A stretch of 44,609 bases of DNA from JACNKJ01 sp964440095 (GTDB taxonomy: Bacteria; Krumholzibacteriota; Krumholzibacteriia; JACNKJ01). The stretch is taken from contig CAYTPZ010000015.1 in NCBI GenBank assembly GCA_964440095.1, forward strand, positions 1 through 44,609, read 5' to 3'. The notes beneath the pieces were generated by a model. The model saw only the letters and a list, made by a program, of their open reading frames with translations. It was not told where the DNA came from and did no database searches. Positions 1-8,468 of the stretch are shown here, one piece after another (position 1 is the first letter of the stretch; every line of letters starts with the position of its first letter). Position numbers and translations under genes: made by a program.

Positions 1-55
<55 letters not shown>

Positions 56-62
56 TTTCCTA

Positions 63-91
63 TTGCCCCGGACCCAAGGATCCGCTACTCT
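63..91 (+). promoter_or_regulatory. Sigma70-type promoter for the cobalamin riboswitch/btuB unit
   Basis: A -35 element TTGCCC (63-68) and a -10 element TACTCT (86-91) are separated by exactly 17 bp. Transcription would start near 98, just before the riboswitch aptamer. Assigned by eye and by position. Confidence 0.5.
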
Positions 92-105
92 CATCTCGTC
101 ATAGG

Positions 106-266
106 CCAAGGGTGGTCCGAGGGCTTTCGCCTGAGGGCATAATAGGGAAGAGCGGTGAAAATCCGCCACGGTCCCGCCACTGTAATCGGGAGGCCGCCAC
201 AGACGCCACTGGGAAACCGGGAAGGCGGCGGCTAGCAAAACCCCGTAAGTCAGGAAACCTGCCACG
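106..266 (+). promoter_or_regulatory. Cobalamin (B12) riboswitch
   Basis: The stretch carries the conserved cobalamin aptamer blocks in the right order: an AGGGAA-type segment near 144-150, the GGTGAAAATCC core near 154-164, the CCCGCCACTGTAA block (174-186), a GCCACTGGGAAACCGGGAAGG-like segment near 205-226, and the 3' GTAAGTCAGGAAACCTGCC element (245-263). It sits about 45 nt upstream of a TonB-dependent receptor start codon, the classical arrangement for B12-repressed uptake genes. The purine-rich ribosome binding site just before 311 could be masked by a 3' hairpin, so control is probably at translation; no clear intrinsic terminator is visible between the aptamer and the gene. Confidence 0.95.
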
Positions 267-310
267 GCCATCACACCTGTCCGTCCTTCGGAAGAAAGGG
301 GGGAGGGGTA

Positions 311-2362
311 ATGCCGCAAGCATTCATCCCGACACGAAAATGGGCCTGGCTTTTGGCGCTACTGTGCATTGCCACGACCCTGTATGCGGAAGAGGCGCCG
401 GTTCTGCCCGACTCTGTCTACCTCATGGCGCCCATCGAGGTAGAAGGGGAGCCGGTTGAGGCCTTCGCCGAGCGCAGTGAGCGCAGTCTGGCTCGCTCGG
501 TCATTCGCCCCGATGAAAGCCCTCACCGCTTGCCTGCCGCGCGTATTCTCTTGCGCGAGTTGCCGGGTGTCGAACTTCGACGCTATGGAGGTCTGGGATC
601 TTTCAGCAGTGCAAGCATTCGCGGCTCGGGCGGACCTGAACTTGCCGTGTATCTGGACGGCGTTGATCTTCGACACCCCATGAGCGGCAGTTTGAACCTG
701 GATGAATTGCCCCTGACCGGCGTTGAGCGCATGGAAGTTTATCGGGGCGCGGTGCCATCGGAACTGGGAGGGGGTTCTCCAGCCGGAGCCATTCATTTGG
801 TCAGTGAAAATAGTGGAGCCCGACGCTTTTCACTGAGCTCGGGAAGCTATGGAACCACCCGCGTTTCGGCGGGGGGAGCAGGTACGGGACCTTGGGGTTT
901 GCGGGCACAGGTCAGCGGCAGTGTCCTGGCCAGCCGTTCGGACTTCTTCTACCTCGACAGCCAGGGCACCCAGGCCAATGCCGATGACGACACCCTTCGC
1001 CTCAGACACAACGCCGACATGCGCGCCGGCGATCTATTGATGAGACTGAGTCGTGCTTCCACGGTAGGCGAGTTTAGCCTGGTGTATCGGTGGCTGCTTC
1101 GCGATAACGGATTGCCCGGTAGTGAAGCTCTGCCCACCTATCACACTCGCTCGCTTAAGCGTGGCCAAGATCTTCGGCTGGGCTGGCGCCTGCCTTTGCT
1201 CGGACATGCCCTTCGCTTTGAAACCACGGCATGGGGTCGTGACGGAGTGACCGAATTCCAAAACCCCGAACAGGAGTCCGGCCCCTTTCTTGTGGGGGAT
1301 GAAACCCGTGACCGTCTGCGCAGTTTGGGCCTCCAGATGCGCGCCGATCTATTTGCACCTCCTTGGCATGTTCTCGTGCGCGGCGAACATCGCAGTGACA
1401 GATTCCAACCTGACAATCTCAACCCCGCCAAGTTCGAAGACTACGAACGTCGCCGCAGGGGTTTGCACTGGACCGGTGAGCTTCGCCGCGAAGGGCACAG
1501 ACTCCTGCTTGTGGCTGCCTATGGTGAGGAACGTCTTCGCGACAATTACTTCGGCCCGCCGTCCTTGCCATGGCTTCCGCCGGTGGAGAAGGACGAGCAT
1601 GATACATTCGCCGCTTTTCGCCGCGCAGGTCTCCGCTGGCGTCTTGTAGAGGATGCCAATTTCGGCCTCGAGTTCTTCGGCAATCTGAACGAGGGCTACC
1701 GCGCGCCCAGCCTGCTGGAACTTTTCGGGCAGGACGTTTCGGTACAGGCCAATCCCGAACTCGTACCCGAGCGTGGGCGGGGCGGCGATCTCGGCTTGAC
1801 ACTTCGCGGAAACCGAGGCGACTTCGGGGCTCGTCTGGAAATCAGCTTCTTCCAGCGCCAGATGTGGGATCAGATTCTATTCATGCGCAACAGTCAGTAT
1901 TCGGTGAAGGCGCAGAACCTTGAGTCGAGCATGATTCGCGGAAGCGAGTTGAGCCTCCTCTTCGATTGGCAGAGTTGGACCCTGACCCTGGCGAACACAG
2001 GCCTGGATGCTCGAGATCAAAGTGGACATCCGGACTACGATGGAAAGTCACTTCCCTACCGTACGCCTCATCGTTTCTTCGCGAGGCTTATGCATGAGTT
2101 CGGGCGTATCACGCTTTTCGGAGAGCTGGAGAAACGTGACGCGGTTTACACAGATCGCTACAACGATCCGGATCGCCGCTTGGCCGCCACTCGTTTCCTG
2201 GGGGCGGGTTTCAGCACTCGCGTTGGCAAAAACTGGTCCCTGTCCTTGGAGGGCATGAACCTCGAAGACACTCGTGCTGAAGATGTCCTCGGTTTTCCCT
2301 TGCCTGGACGCACTTGGCTTCTCACCTTGGAATGGAATGGCTATAGGGGGACGACATCATGA
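311..2362 (+). CDS. btuB: TonB-dependent outer-membrane receptor, probably cobalamin (BtuB-like)
   Basis: The protein is 683 residues. It has an N-terminal signal peptide (about residues 1-26, ending near LYAEE), a plug domain (about 55-165, with the RELPGV, SIRGSG and VYRGAVPSELGGG-type segments) and a long C-terminal region with many alternating aromatic and hydrophobic strands typical of a 22-strand barrel. Plug domains of this family gate the barrel and contact TonB. The ATG at 311 follows a strong GGGGAGGGG ribosome binding site. The cobalamin riboswitch directly upstream is the main reason for assigning corrinoid uptake rather than a siderophore. The stop overlaps the next start (ATGA), so the two are translationally coupled. 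The gene symbol is given by function and context; the protein is distant from the E. coli one. Confidence 0.85.
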   Translation: MPQAFIPTRKWAWLLALLCIATTLYAEEAPVLPDSVYLMAPIEVEGEPVEAFAERSERSLARSVIRPDESPHRLPAARILLRELPGVELRRYGGLGSFSSASIRGSGGPELAVYLDGVDLRHPMSGSLNLDELPLTGVERMEVYRGAVPSELGGGSPAGAIHLVSENSGARRFSLSSGSYGTTRVSAGGAGTGPWGLRAQVSGSVLASRSDFFYLDSQGTQANADDDTLRLRHNADMRAGDLLMRLSRASTVGEFSLVYRWLLRDNGLPGSEALPTYHTRSLKRGQDLRLGWRLPLLGHALRFETTAWGRDGVTEFQNPEQESGPFLVGDETRDRLRSLGLQMRADLFAPPWHVLVRGEHRSDRFQPDNLNPAKFEDYERRRRGLHWTGELRREGHRLLLVAAYGEERLRDNYFGPPSLPWLPPVEKDEHDTFAAFRRAGLRWRLVEDANFGLEFFGNLNEGYRAPSLLELFGQDVSVQANPELVPERGRGGDLGLTLRGNRGDFGARLEISFFQRQMWDQILFMRNSQYSVKAQNLESSMIRGSELSLLFDWQSWTLTLANTGLDARDQSGHPDYDGKSLPYRTPHRFFARLMHEFGRITLFGELEKRDAVYTDRYNDPDRRLAATRFLGAGFSTRVGKNWSLSLEGMNLEDTRAEDVLGFPLPGRTWLLTLEWNGYRGTTS

Positions 2363-3723
2363 AAAACATTCTAACGAATCTCCTACTGATCGCGTTGGTG
2401 TCTTCGGCGGGAGCCGAGCGCATTCGTGTAGCTTGCACGGATTTCAGCACCGGTATGCTTTCGAGCATGGAAGCGGCAGATCCTTGGACGCCTTTTGCCG
2501 ATGAGCTTTCCATGCACAGTGATGCAGTGCTGCGATGGGGCGGGGAGCATCTCATTCTCGTGGAGCGTCTGGGCGTGGACGCGCTGCGCATTTTTGATCC
2601 CGAAACTCTTGCTCTCGTGAATGAGTTCAGTGCCGGTGCGGGCAGCAATCCCCAGGATGTCATCGTGCTGGGCGACAAGGCTTACATCAGCTGCAACAAT
2701 CTCAATGAAATTCTCATCGTCCAGTGGCCGTCGGGCATTCTCCTGGGATCGGTGGATCTGTCCGCCTGGATCGATGAAGACGGCTACGCCGAGCCGGCGG
2801 GCATGGTGTTGATCAACGATCTCATTTTCGTGGCTATTCAAAGGTTGGATCGTTCTTTCTACTGGCTGCCTGTGGGCGACAGCTACCTGGCGGTGCTCGA
2901 TCCATCCACCGACACACTTGTCGACGTGAATCCCGGACAGGCGGGAGTGCAGGCCATCGCTTTGCCATATTCCAATCCAACTGGGGAGATCCAATCATTC
3001 GGCGGCTATCTCTGGCTCAGTTGTGTGGCTACCTATGGACTCACTGATGGTGCCCTGGTTCGTGTGGACCCTCAAAACTTCCTAGCCAGTGGATTCCTGC
3101 CCGAGACTGATTTCCTGGGCGACATCGGTGACACGGGTTTCGTGGATGGGTCTCATGCCTGGGCCATCATCACCGATGCATCCTTCAATACGAATCTCTA
3201 CCGCTTCGATCCCTCGGCTGCGGAATCACCAACTTTCGTGATGGCTGGAAGCGGCTGGGTCTACAATGATCTTGAAGTTTGGAATGGATCGCTCTACCTC
3301 GGTGATCAGAGCTATGCCGCCGACGGCTTGTTGGTTCTCGATGCCTGGAGCGGCGAGTTAGAACATGGCCCCGTGGATCTGGGCCTTCCACCTTTCGATC
3401 TTTTGGCGCCACTGGATTCGCAGGTGGATGTGACAGAGGTCCCAGCCCCTGTTTGCCTATCTTCCTGGCCTAATCCCTTTAACCCCTGGACCAAGATTCA
3501 TTTCGATCTTGAGGAACACTCTCGAGTTTCCCTGAGCATCTTCGACTCGATGGGTCGGCGGGTGCGATTGCTTCTGGAGAACGAAACGCTTGCCGCTGGC
3601 CTCAAGGAAGTGGTTTGGGATGGCAGCAACGGGCATGGCCAAAGTTTGCCCTCCGGTGTGTATCATGCGAGGTTGGTGGCCGCCGGGCAGGAGTTCGGCC
3701 TCAAACTGGTTTTGCTCAAGTAA
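2359..3723 (+). CDS. Secreted YncE/DUF5074-like beta-propeller protein with FlgD/T9SS-type C-terminal domain
   Basis: The protein is 454 residues. It has a signal peptide (about 1-19), then repeated blade-like segments with V-x-D-P / LVN type turns typical of YncE-like seven-bladed propellers, and from about residue 370 an 80-residue module beginning WPNPFNPWT and ending SGVYHARLVA...KLVLLK. That last module matches the FlgD-Ig/type IX sorting-like domain common on secreted proteins of FCB-group bacteria. The gene overlaps the upstream receptor by 4 bp and shares its riboswitch. Surface-exposed YncE/DUF5074 proteins are known partners of BtuB receptors in Bacteroidetes, so a role in corrinoid capture at the cell surface is a reasonable inference, though not shown here. 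Confidence 0.75.
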   Translation: MKNILTNLLLIALVSSAGAERIRVACTDFSTGMLSSMEAADPWTPFADELSMHSDAVLRWGGEHLILVERLGVDALRIFDPETLALVNEFSAGAGSNPQDVIVLGDKAYISCNNLNEILIVQWPSGILLGSVDLSAWIDEDGYAEPAGMVLINDLIFVAIQRLDRSFYWLPVGDSYLAVLDPSTDTLVDVNPGQAGVQAIALPYSNPTGEIQSFGGYLWLSCVATYGLTDGALVRVDPQNFLASGFLPETDFLGDIGDTGFVDGSHAWAIITDASFNTNLYRFDPSAAESPTFVMAGSGWVYNDLEVWNGSLYLGDQSYAADGLLVLDAWSGELEHGPVDLGLPPFDLLAPLDSQVDVTEVPAPVCLSSWPNPFNPWTKIHFDLEEHSRVSLSIFDSMGRRVRLLLENETLAAGLKEVVWDGSNGHGQSLPSGVYHARLVAAGQEFGLKLVLLK

Positions 3724-3915
3724 AGAGAGTTCGTGAAATCGTCTTTCATTCTACGGGCTCTGATTATTTTTCGCCGCCTGCACACCCGAAGATATTCCCT
3801 GCCCCGGCGATCTCAAACTTGCGCGAGTAAGGGCCGTGCGCCAGTTGTCCACGTGATCTTGGCGATGGCTTCAGCGTCGGCGATACCCGCCGACCTTACC
3901 GTCCAGGTTTCCACG

Positions 3916-4785
3916 CTAGACATGCAGGTGCCTCTCTGCGCGGTAGCTGGATCTCACGAATGGACCCGCCTCAACGTGCACCAAGCCCAAAGATTCTCCC
4001 AAGGCCTTGAGCTCCGCAAACTCCTCGGGCGGCACGAATCGTTCCACGGGAAGATGACGACGGGTAGGCGGTAGGTACTGCCCAAGGGTGAGGATCTCGC
4101 AGGCATGCTCCGCCAGCTGCTCCATGGCGTGAGTTAACTGCTCCCGTGTTTCGCCCAGGCCGAGCATCATTCCGCTTTTGATTCTAAGGGGATACTCGTT
4201 CTTCCAGCGCGACGCATTCTGCAGCACTCTGAGTGATTGATCGAAATCCGCATCGGGGCGTACCCGTCGGTAGAGCTCGGGCACGGTTTCAACATTGTGG
4301 GCCAGAACTTCGGGGCCGGCCTCCATGACCGTGGCCAGAGCCTTTTCATCCCCCTGAAAGTCGGGAATGAGAACTTCCAGGGTTGTGCCCGGCCTCAGTT
4401 CACGCACGGCGCGAATGGTGGTCGCCCAAACGCCTGCGCCGCCGTCTTCGAGATCGTCGCGATCCACACTGGTAATCACTGCGTGACGGCAATCCATGCG
4501 CTTCACGGCTTCACCGATGCGGCGGGGTTCATCCAGATCCACCGTGCCGGGACGTCCCTTGCCCACGCTGCAGAAACTGCAATGACGCGTGCAGATGTCG
4601 CCTAGAATCATGAAGGTGGCCGTTCGCGCGTTCCAGCATTCGTGCAGGTTCGGGCAATGGGCTTCCTGGCAGACCGTGTTCAGTGACAGGTCGCCAACAA
4701 GCTCCTTCAGGTCCTTGTAATCGTCGCCGGTCTCAAGCTTGACCTTGAGCCAATCGGGCCGGCGCAGCTGCTTGGGTTTGGGCAT
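3916..4785 (-). CDS. lipA: Lipoyl synthase (radical SAM)
   Basis: The protein is 289 residues, the usual LipA length. It inserts two sulfurs into octanoyl groups on lipoyl-domain proteins. The auxiliary cluster cysteines are present as C-x4-C-x5-C (C39, C44, C50), the radical SAM motif is C-x3-C-x2-C (C65, C69, C72), and the conserved C-terminal RSSY (278-281) provides the serine ligand. The gene stands alone, convergent with the propeller gene and divergent from the phosphoesterase gene. No lipB or lipoyl-dependent enzyme is adjacent. The ATG at 4785 lacks a ribosome binding site and lies 6 nt after a TAGATT -10 box, so the mRNA may be leaderless. Confidence 0.96.
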   Translation of the reverse strand: MPKPKQLRRPDWLKVKLETGDDYKDLKELVGDLSLNTVCQEAHCPNLHECWNARTATFMILGDICTRHCSFCSVGKGRPGTVDLDEPRRIGEAVKRMDCRHAVITSVDRDDLEDGGAGVWATTIRAVRELRPGTTLEVLIPDFQGDEKALATVMEAGPEVLAHNVETVPELYRRVRPDADFDQSLRVLQNASRWKNEYPLRIKSGMMLGLGETREQLTHAMEQLAEHACEILTLGQYLPPTRRHLPVERFVPPEEFAELKALGESLGLVHVEAGPFVRSSYRAERHLHV

Positions 4786-4791
4786 GGGGAC

Positions 4792-4797
4792 AATCTA
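4792..4797 (-). promoter_or_regulatory. -10 element of lipA, leaderless arrangement
   Basis: On the minus strand TAGATT is followed by GTCCCC and then the lipA ATG, leaving only 6 nt between the -10 box and the start codon. The -35 match (TGGCGG with a 17-bp spacer) is weak. No Shine-Dalgarno sequence is visible. The same geometry occurs before 4930 and 19011. Confidence 0.45.
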
Positions 4798-4894
4798 GGG
4801 GATGACGCTGCGGGCCGCCAGGGCCGGAAAAATAGGACGAAACGAAAGAACAGGCTCCGGATAACTGCTATCCTGGCCTGCTATGGTTCCATCA

Positions 4895-4923
4895 TTGACC
4901 TGTCTGCTTCAATGGGGTTATCT
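4895..4923 (+). promoter_or_regulatory. Sigma70-type promoter, leaderless, for the phosphoesterase gene
   Basis: TTGACC (4895-4900), a 17-bp spacer and TTATCT (4918-4923) are followed by CAAGGC and then ATG at 4930. Transcription is expected to start at or within a base of the ATG. This decides the start at 4930 over the upstream in-frame codon at 4912, which would lie inside the promoter. Confidence 0.65.
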
Positions 4924-4929
4924 CAAGGC

Positions 4930-6660
4930 ATGAAAACACTCATCATACTCGCTCTTCTTCTGGCTCTGCCAGCTTCCGCCGCCTTCTTTGCCGAGGAGCC
5001 CACACTCACCCTGGATGGAGAAGAGGTGGTTCTCAACTGGACCACGACTTCGGAAACTCCGCCGGCGCGAGCCAGTTTCGGTGTTGAAGTACCGGATGAC
5101 CCCTTCCGCTCACCACGGTGGCGATACTCCGCCCGTGAGGAAGGCGACAGCCTGCGCAGCCGGCACGAACTGCGGCGGCACCTGGGGTGGTGGGAGCATC
5201 CCATACTGGACGCCGCGGGACTCGCCGAAGCAGGTGGAATCGTATTGGCGCGCGTTGAGGCATGGGATCCGCGCAGCAAGGCCCTTCGGTATCGAGAGCT
5301 ACGCATGGCCTATGGATATGAGGACAGTGTGGCCGTGCAGCTGCCCTGCATCAGCCGAGGCCCCTGGATTGATCGCGTTACCAGCGAAGACGCATGGCTC
5401 AGTTGGACTCTAGATAGCCCGGCCAAGGTGACCGTTGAATACGGCTCAACGGTTCGGCGCATGGCCTGGAAACGCATCGAAGTGGACTCCGCTCTGAGCG
5501 CGGAGATTCGCCTTGAGGGGCTGCGCGCCGAAGAAGAGTTCGGTTATCGCGTCATTCCAGAAGGTCGCGCATCCGGCCTTCGCAGTTTCACTTTCCGAAC
5601 GCCTCCGGAGGCCGGGAATTGGCCTGCCGATGGTACGGTCAGCTTCGCCTTCCTGTCTGACAGCCGTGCCGGGGCGGGTGGAGGCCTTGAAGCTGTGGAA
5701 GGCACCAACCGCCAGATGATCCGAAGCCTGCTCACCGCTGCCGACATAACCGGTGTGGATTTCGTTTGCTTCGGCGGAGATCTCATCGATGGATACGTGG
5801 ATGAACCCGCTGAATATCGGGGGCAGTTGGAGTCATGGAAGAAGGCTGCCGAATGCGTGGGCGGGCATCTCCCCATTTACGAAGGCATGGGCAATCACGA
5901 GATGCTCGCCGATTTTCAGCCTGTCGATGAAGACCATCGCGGCATGGCGCCCTTCCGCGATCGCGCGGGAGATGAAAACAGCGAGAGCCTTTTCGCGGCG
6001 GCTTTTGTGAATCCGGAAAACGGTCCGGAGCCTCCCTTGGACGCCAGCGGGAAAAGCGTGTCGCCGCCCTTCAAGGAAAACGTCTACTCCTTTGATTGGG
6101 GTGCCGTGCACATCGTGGCCATGAACAATACCTATGATGTGGCCAGCCATCCGGAAGACTTGGGCGGTTTCCGCGAAGGGGCCATCCCCGACGAACAGCT
6201 GGATTGGCTGAACGCGGATCTTGCCGCCGCTCGCAAACGTGGCGCCCAGGAAATCTTCGTATTCGCTCACGAACCGCCCTTCCCTTGTGGCGGACATGCC
6301 GGCGACGGTATGTGGTGGAACGGTGAGCGGCCCGAAATGCTCGATGTGCGCCGGCGCTTCTGGAACATTCTCCAGAGCTATGGGGTACGTGCTGCAATGT
6401 TTGGTGATGAACACAATTACAGTGTATTACGGGTCGATTCGCGCCTGGGCGAGGAGTATCAGACTCCGGTTTGGCATATCGTCAGCGGGGGCGTGGGTGC
6501 GCCCTATTACGCCAAAGATGAAAGCCTCCCCTGGTCCACGCAATTGAGTGCATTCAGCACCGTTCAGCATTTTTGTCGTATCGAAGTGAGCGCTGAAGGC
6601 GTCACAATTACAGCGATGGATGCCCATGGCCGTGTTCTCGATCGGCGTCCATTGAATTGA
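4930..6660 (+). CDS. Secreted metallophosphoesterase with N-terminal Ig/FN3-like domain (purple acid phosphatase-like)
   Basis: The protein is 576 residues. A signal peptide (about 1-18, ending LPASAAFF) precedes a beta-rich N-terminal half that resembles the fibronectin-like domain of purple acid phosphatases (about 140-230). It is followed by a calcineurin-like phosphoesterase domain carrying the metal-ligand motifs in order: a DSR segment near 244, GGDLIDG near 282, GNHE near 320, an AHEPPF histidine near 446, and a last motif GDEHNYS near 490. The usual last motif is GHxH, so the substitution there is a variation worth noting. The likely activity is hydrolysis of phosphate esters outside the cytoplasm; the substrate is not predictable. 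The downstream lipoprotein follows closely and may be co-transcribed. Confidence 0.8.
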   Translation: MKTLIILALLLALPASAAFFAEEPTLTLDGEEVVLNWTTTSETPPARASFGVEVPDDPFRSPRWRYSAREEGDSLRSRHELRRHLGWWEHPILDAAGLAEAGGIVLARVEAWDPRSKALRYRELRMAYGYEDSVAVQLPCISRGPWIDRVTSEDAWLSWTLDSPAKVTVEYGSTVRRMAWKRIEVDSALSAEIRLEGLRAEEEFGYRVIPEGRASGLRSFTFRTPPEAGNWPADGTVSFAFLSDSRAGAGGGLEAVEGTNRQMIRSLLTAADITGVDFVCFGGDLIDGYVDEPAEYRGQLESWKKAAECVGGHLPIYEGMGNHEMLADFQPVDEDHRGMAPFRDRAGDENSESLFAAAFVNPENGPEPPLDASGKSVSPPFKENVYSFDWGAVHIVAMNNTYDVASHPEDLGGFREGAIPDEQLDWLNADLAAARKRGAQEIFVFAHEPPFPCGGHAGDGMWWNGERPEMLDVRRRFWNILQSYGVRAAMFGDEHNYSVLRVDSRLGEEYQTPVWHIVSGGVGAPYYAKDESLPWSTQLSAFSTVQHFCRIEVSAEGVTITAMDAHGRVLDRRPLN

Positions 6661-6674
6661 TTCGAGGAGATATC

Positions 6675-8468
6675 ATGCGATCTGTCGCCTTCGTTTTCGT
6701 ACTGTCCCTTATCGCTTTCCTCGCGGCTTGCGACAATGGATCGGTGGTCGACCCACCTCCGGTTGTGAAGGGCATGCTAAGTGGACAGGTGTGGCATCGC
6801 ATACATCCAGAACAGGTGTTGGAAGGTGTTGAGGTAAGTTGGGGAGACGCCAGCGACGTATCCGATGCGGAAGGTCGCTATGAATTGGCGAACCTGGATG
6901 CCGGTGCCGATTCCTTGCGCCTTCGACTTGGCGGATACCTTGGTGAAACTGAGTGGGTCGAGATCGATGGAGACAGCCTGAACAAGGGCTTCACCCTAAT
7001 GCCCTTGGACACCATTCCGCCCGCTCCCGCTACTTCCTTTTCAGCAATGACCAGTGACGGTGCCTACATTACACTCAGTTGGGAGGCACCCGAAGACGAG
7101 ACACGCACGGGCTTCGTGCTGTGGAAGTCGCCGGGAGATCCGCACTATCAGGTCTTGTCCAACGACAAGAGAGAGTTTCTGGACATTCAGGTGGCGCCAC
7201 TGCGGGAGTACAATTATCAGCTGCAATGCCGAGACGCTTACGGCAACCTGAGTCCTGCAATCGAATTGCTTGCCGAGGTCGACACCTATCCGACCTTCTC
7301 GGAAATCCAAGTTTTGTCAGGCACGGGTTTCTCACAAGTGCTCTTGGGCTGGACTGAGAATGTGGATACTGATTTCTCACACTACCGAGTCTATCGCAGC
7401 ACAAGCGGCAATGCGGATTCACATGATCTTCTCGTTTATGAAGGAATGGTCAATTCCTATACCGACACGGATCTGCAAGCCAACGATGTCTTCAGTTATC
7501 GGGTTTATAGTTTCGATGAGTCTGGCAATGCCTCTACGGGTACGCGCTCGGAAATCGATGCGGCAGCACAAATCTACCTGCCCGATTACGAGGAAACCTC
7601 CAGCTTGGTGACCCATCCCGATGGAGAAAGCTGCTGGGTGGTGGGCCGGAGTTCAGGAAACATTCGTCACGTTAATGGGGAGGGCGTGGAACTGGGATTC
7701 CTCGATCCGTCCATCGGCCCGGCCCTCTGGGTTTTCAATCCCGCAGGCGATGAGGCTGTGGGCGTGAGTGTGAACAGCAACCCCGCTTACATTTCCCACG
7801 CAAGGGTCGATCCTCTCGAAGAAATCGATGGCACTCTATTGGCGTTGGGCGCTCTCGCAGACCTGGCCTGGGTGGATTCGGAAACCGTACTGCTTTCATC
7901 CATTGCCGCCGGTCCGCCCATGTTCATGAATCTCGACGGATTCGAAGTGGGCGACACCCTGCACTTGCTGGATGACACTTCCTTGCGAGCGATACTGGCG
8001 GTGGACCCGGTGACGCAGATTCTATACATCGCCGATGCGCCCGCGGAAGGTCGGCTTCGTTCGGTGAACATCGATGCCGATCCTGTGATTCTTCAGGAAG
8101 TGACCCTGCCGGGCAGTCCAGTTGACGTAGGTTTGAACGGTGATGGCGAAATCGTGGTCACCTACATTGGGCCCGGGCGTGTGGAAAAACGACTCCTTGC
8201 CGATCTGGAGCAAATCGCTGCCAGTTCCGACTTGCCGGGTTCGCCCGATCGGATCTTCCTTTCTACCGACGTGACTCAATTCTGGTACTCGGATTTTGAA
8301 ACTCACGGAATCTTCGGTATAGATCTGCAGACTTTCGAGACGATCAGTGAATTGGAAAGCATCGGCATCGGTCTCGATCTTCAGGTGACAGGTAACGCTA
8401 CGCGACTTTTCGCCGGCCAGACCGGTGACCTTGTAAACATTCTCTCCCTCGATAGGGGCAATGACTAA
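6675..8468 (+). CDS. Surface lipoprotein with carboxypeptidase-regulatory-like and fibronectin type III domains
   Basis: The protein is 597 residues. It begins with a lipoprotein signal peptide with lipobox LAAC (Cys19), then a carboxypeptidase-regulatory-like fold (about 30-105, with the G-x-V-x-L and DAEGRYEL pattern). Two FN3-like modules follow (about 110-200 and 205-300), with a beta-propeller-like remainder. The start at 6675 is chosen because it has a GAGGAG ribosome binding site at good spacing and begins the signal peptide; an upstream in-frame codon at 6657 overlaps the previous gene. It is probably anchored in a membrane and acts in adhesion or as a scaffold. No enzymatic motif is visible, and its function is unknown. 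Confidence 0.7.
   Translation: MRSVAFVFVLSLIAFLAACDNGSVVDPPPVVKGMLSGQVWHRIHPEQVLEGVEVSWGDASDVSDAEGRYELANLDAGADSLRLRLGGYLGETEWVEIDGDSLNKGFTLMPLDTIPPAPATSFSAMTSDGAYITLSWEAPEDETRTGFVLWKSPGDPHYQVLSNDKREFLDIQVAPLREYNYQLQCRDAYGNLSPAIELLAEVDTYPTFSEIQVLSGTGFSQVLLGWTENVDTDFSHYRVYRSTSGNADSHDLLVYEGMVNSYTDTDLQANDVFSYRVYSFDESGNASTGTRSEIDAAAQIYLPDYEETSSLVTHPDGESCWVVGRSSGNIRHVNGEGVELGFLDPSIGPALWVFNPAGDEAVGVSVNSNPAYISHARVDPLEEIDGTLLALGALADLAWVDSETVLLSSIAAGPPMFMNLDGFEVGDTLHLLDDTSLRAILAVDPVTQILYIADAPAEGRLRSVNIDADPVILQEVTLPGSPVDVGLNGDGEIVVTYIGPGRVEKRLLADLEQIAASSDLPGSPDRIFLSTDVTQFWYSDFETHGIFGIDLQTFETISELESIGIGLDLQVTGNATRLFAGQTGDLVNILSLDRGND

Noticed and set aside
3873..3895. Hairpin GTCGGCG...CGCCGAC after lipA as terminator
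   Set aside because: The stem is good, but no T-run follows on either strand.
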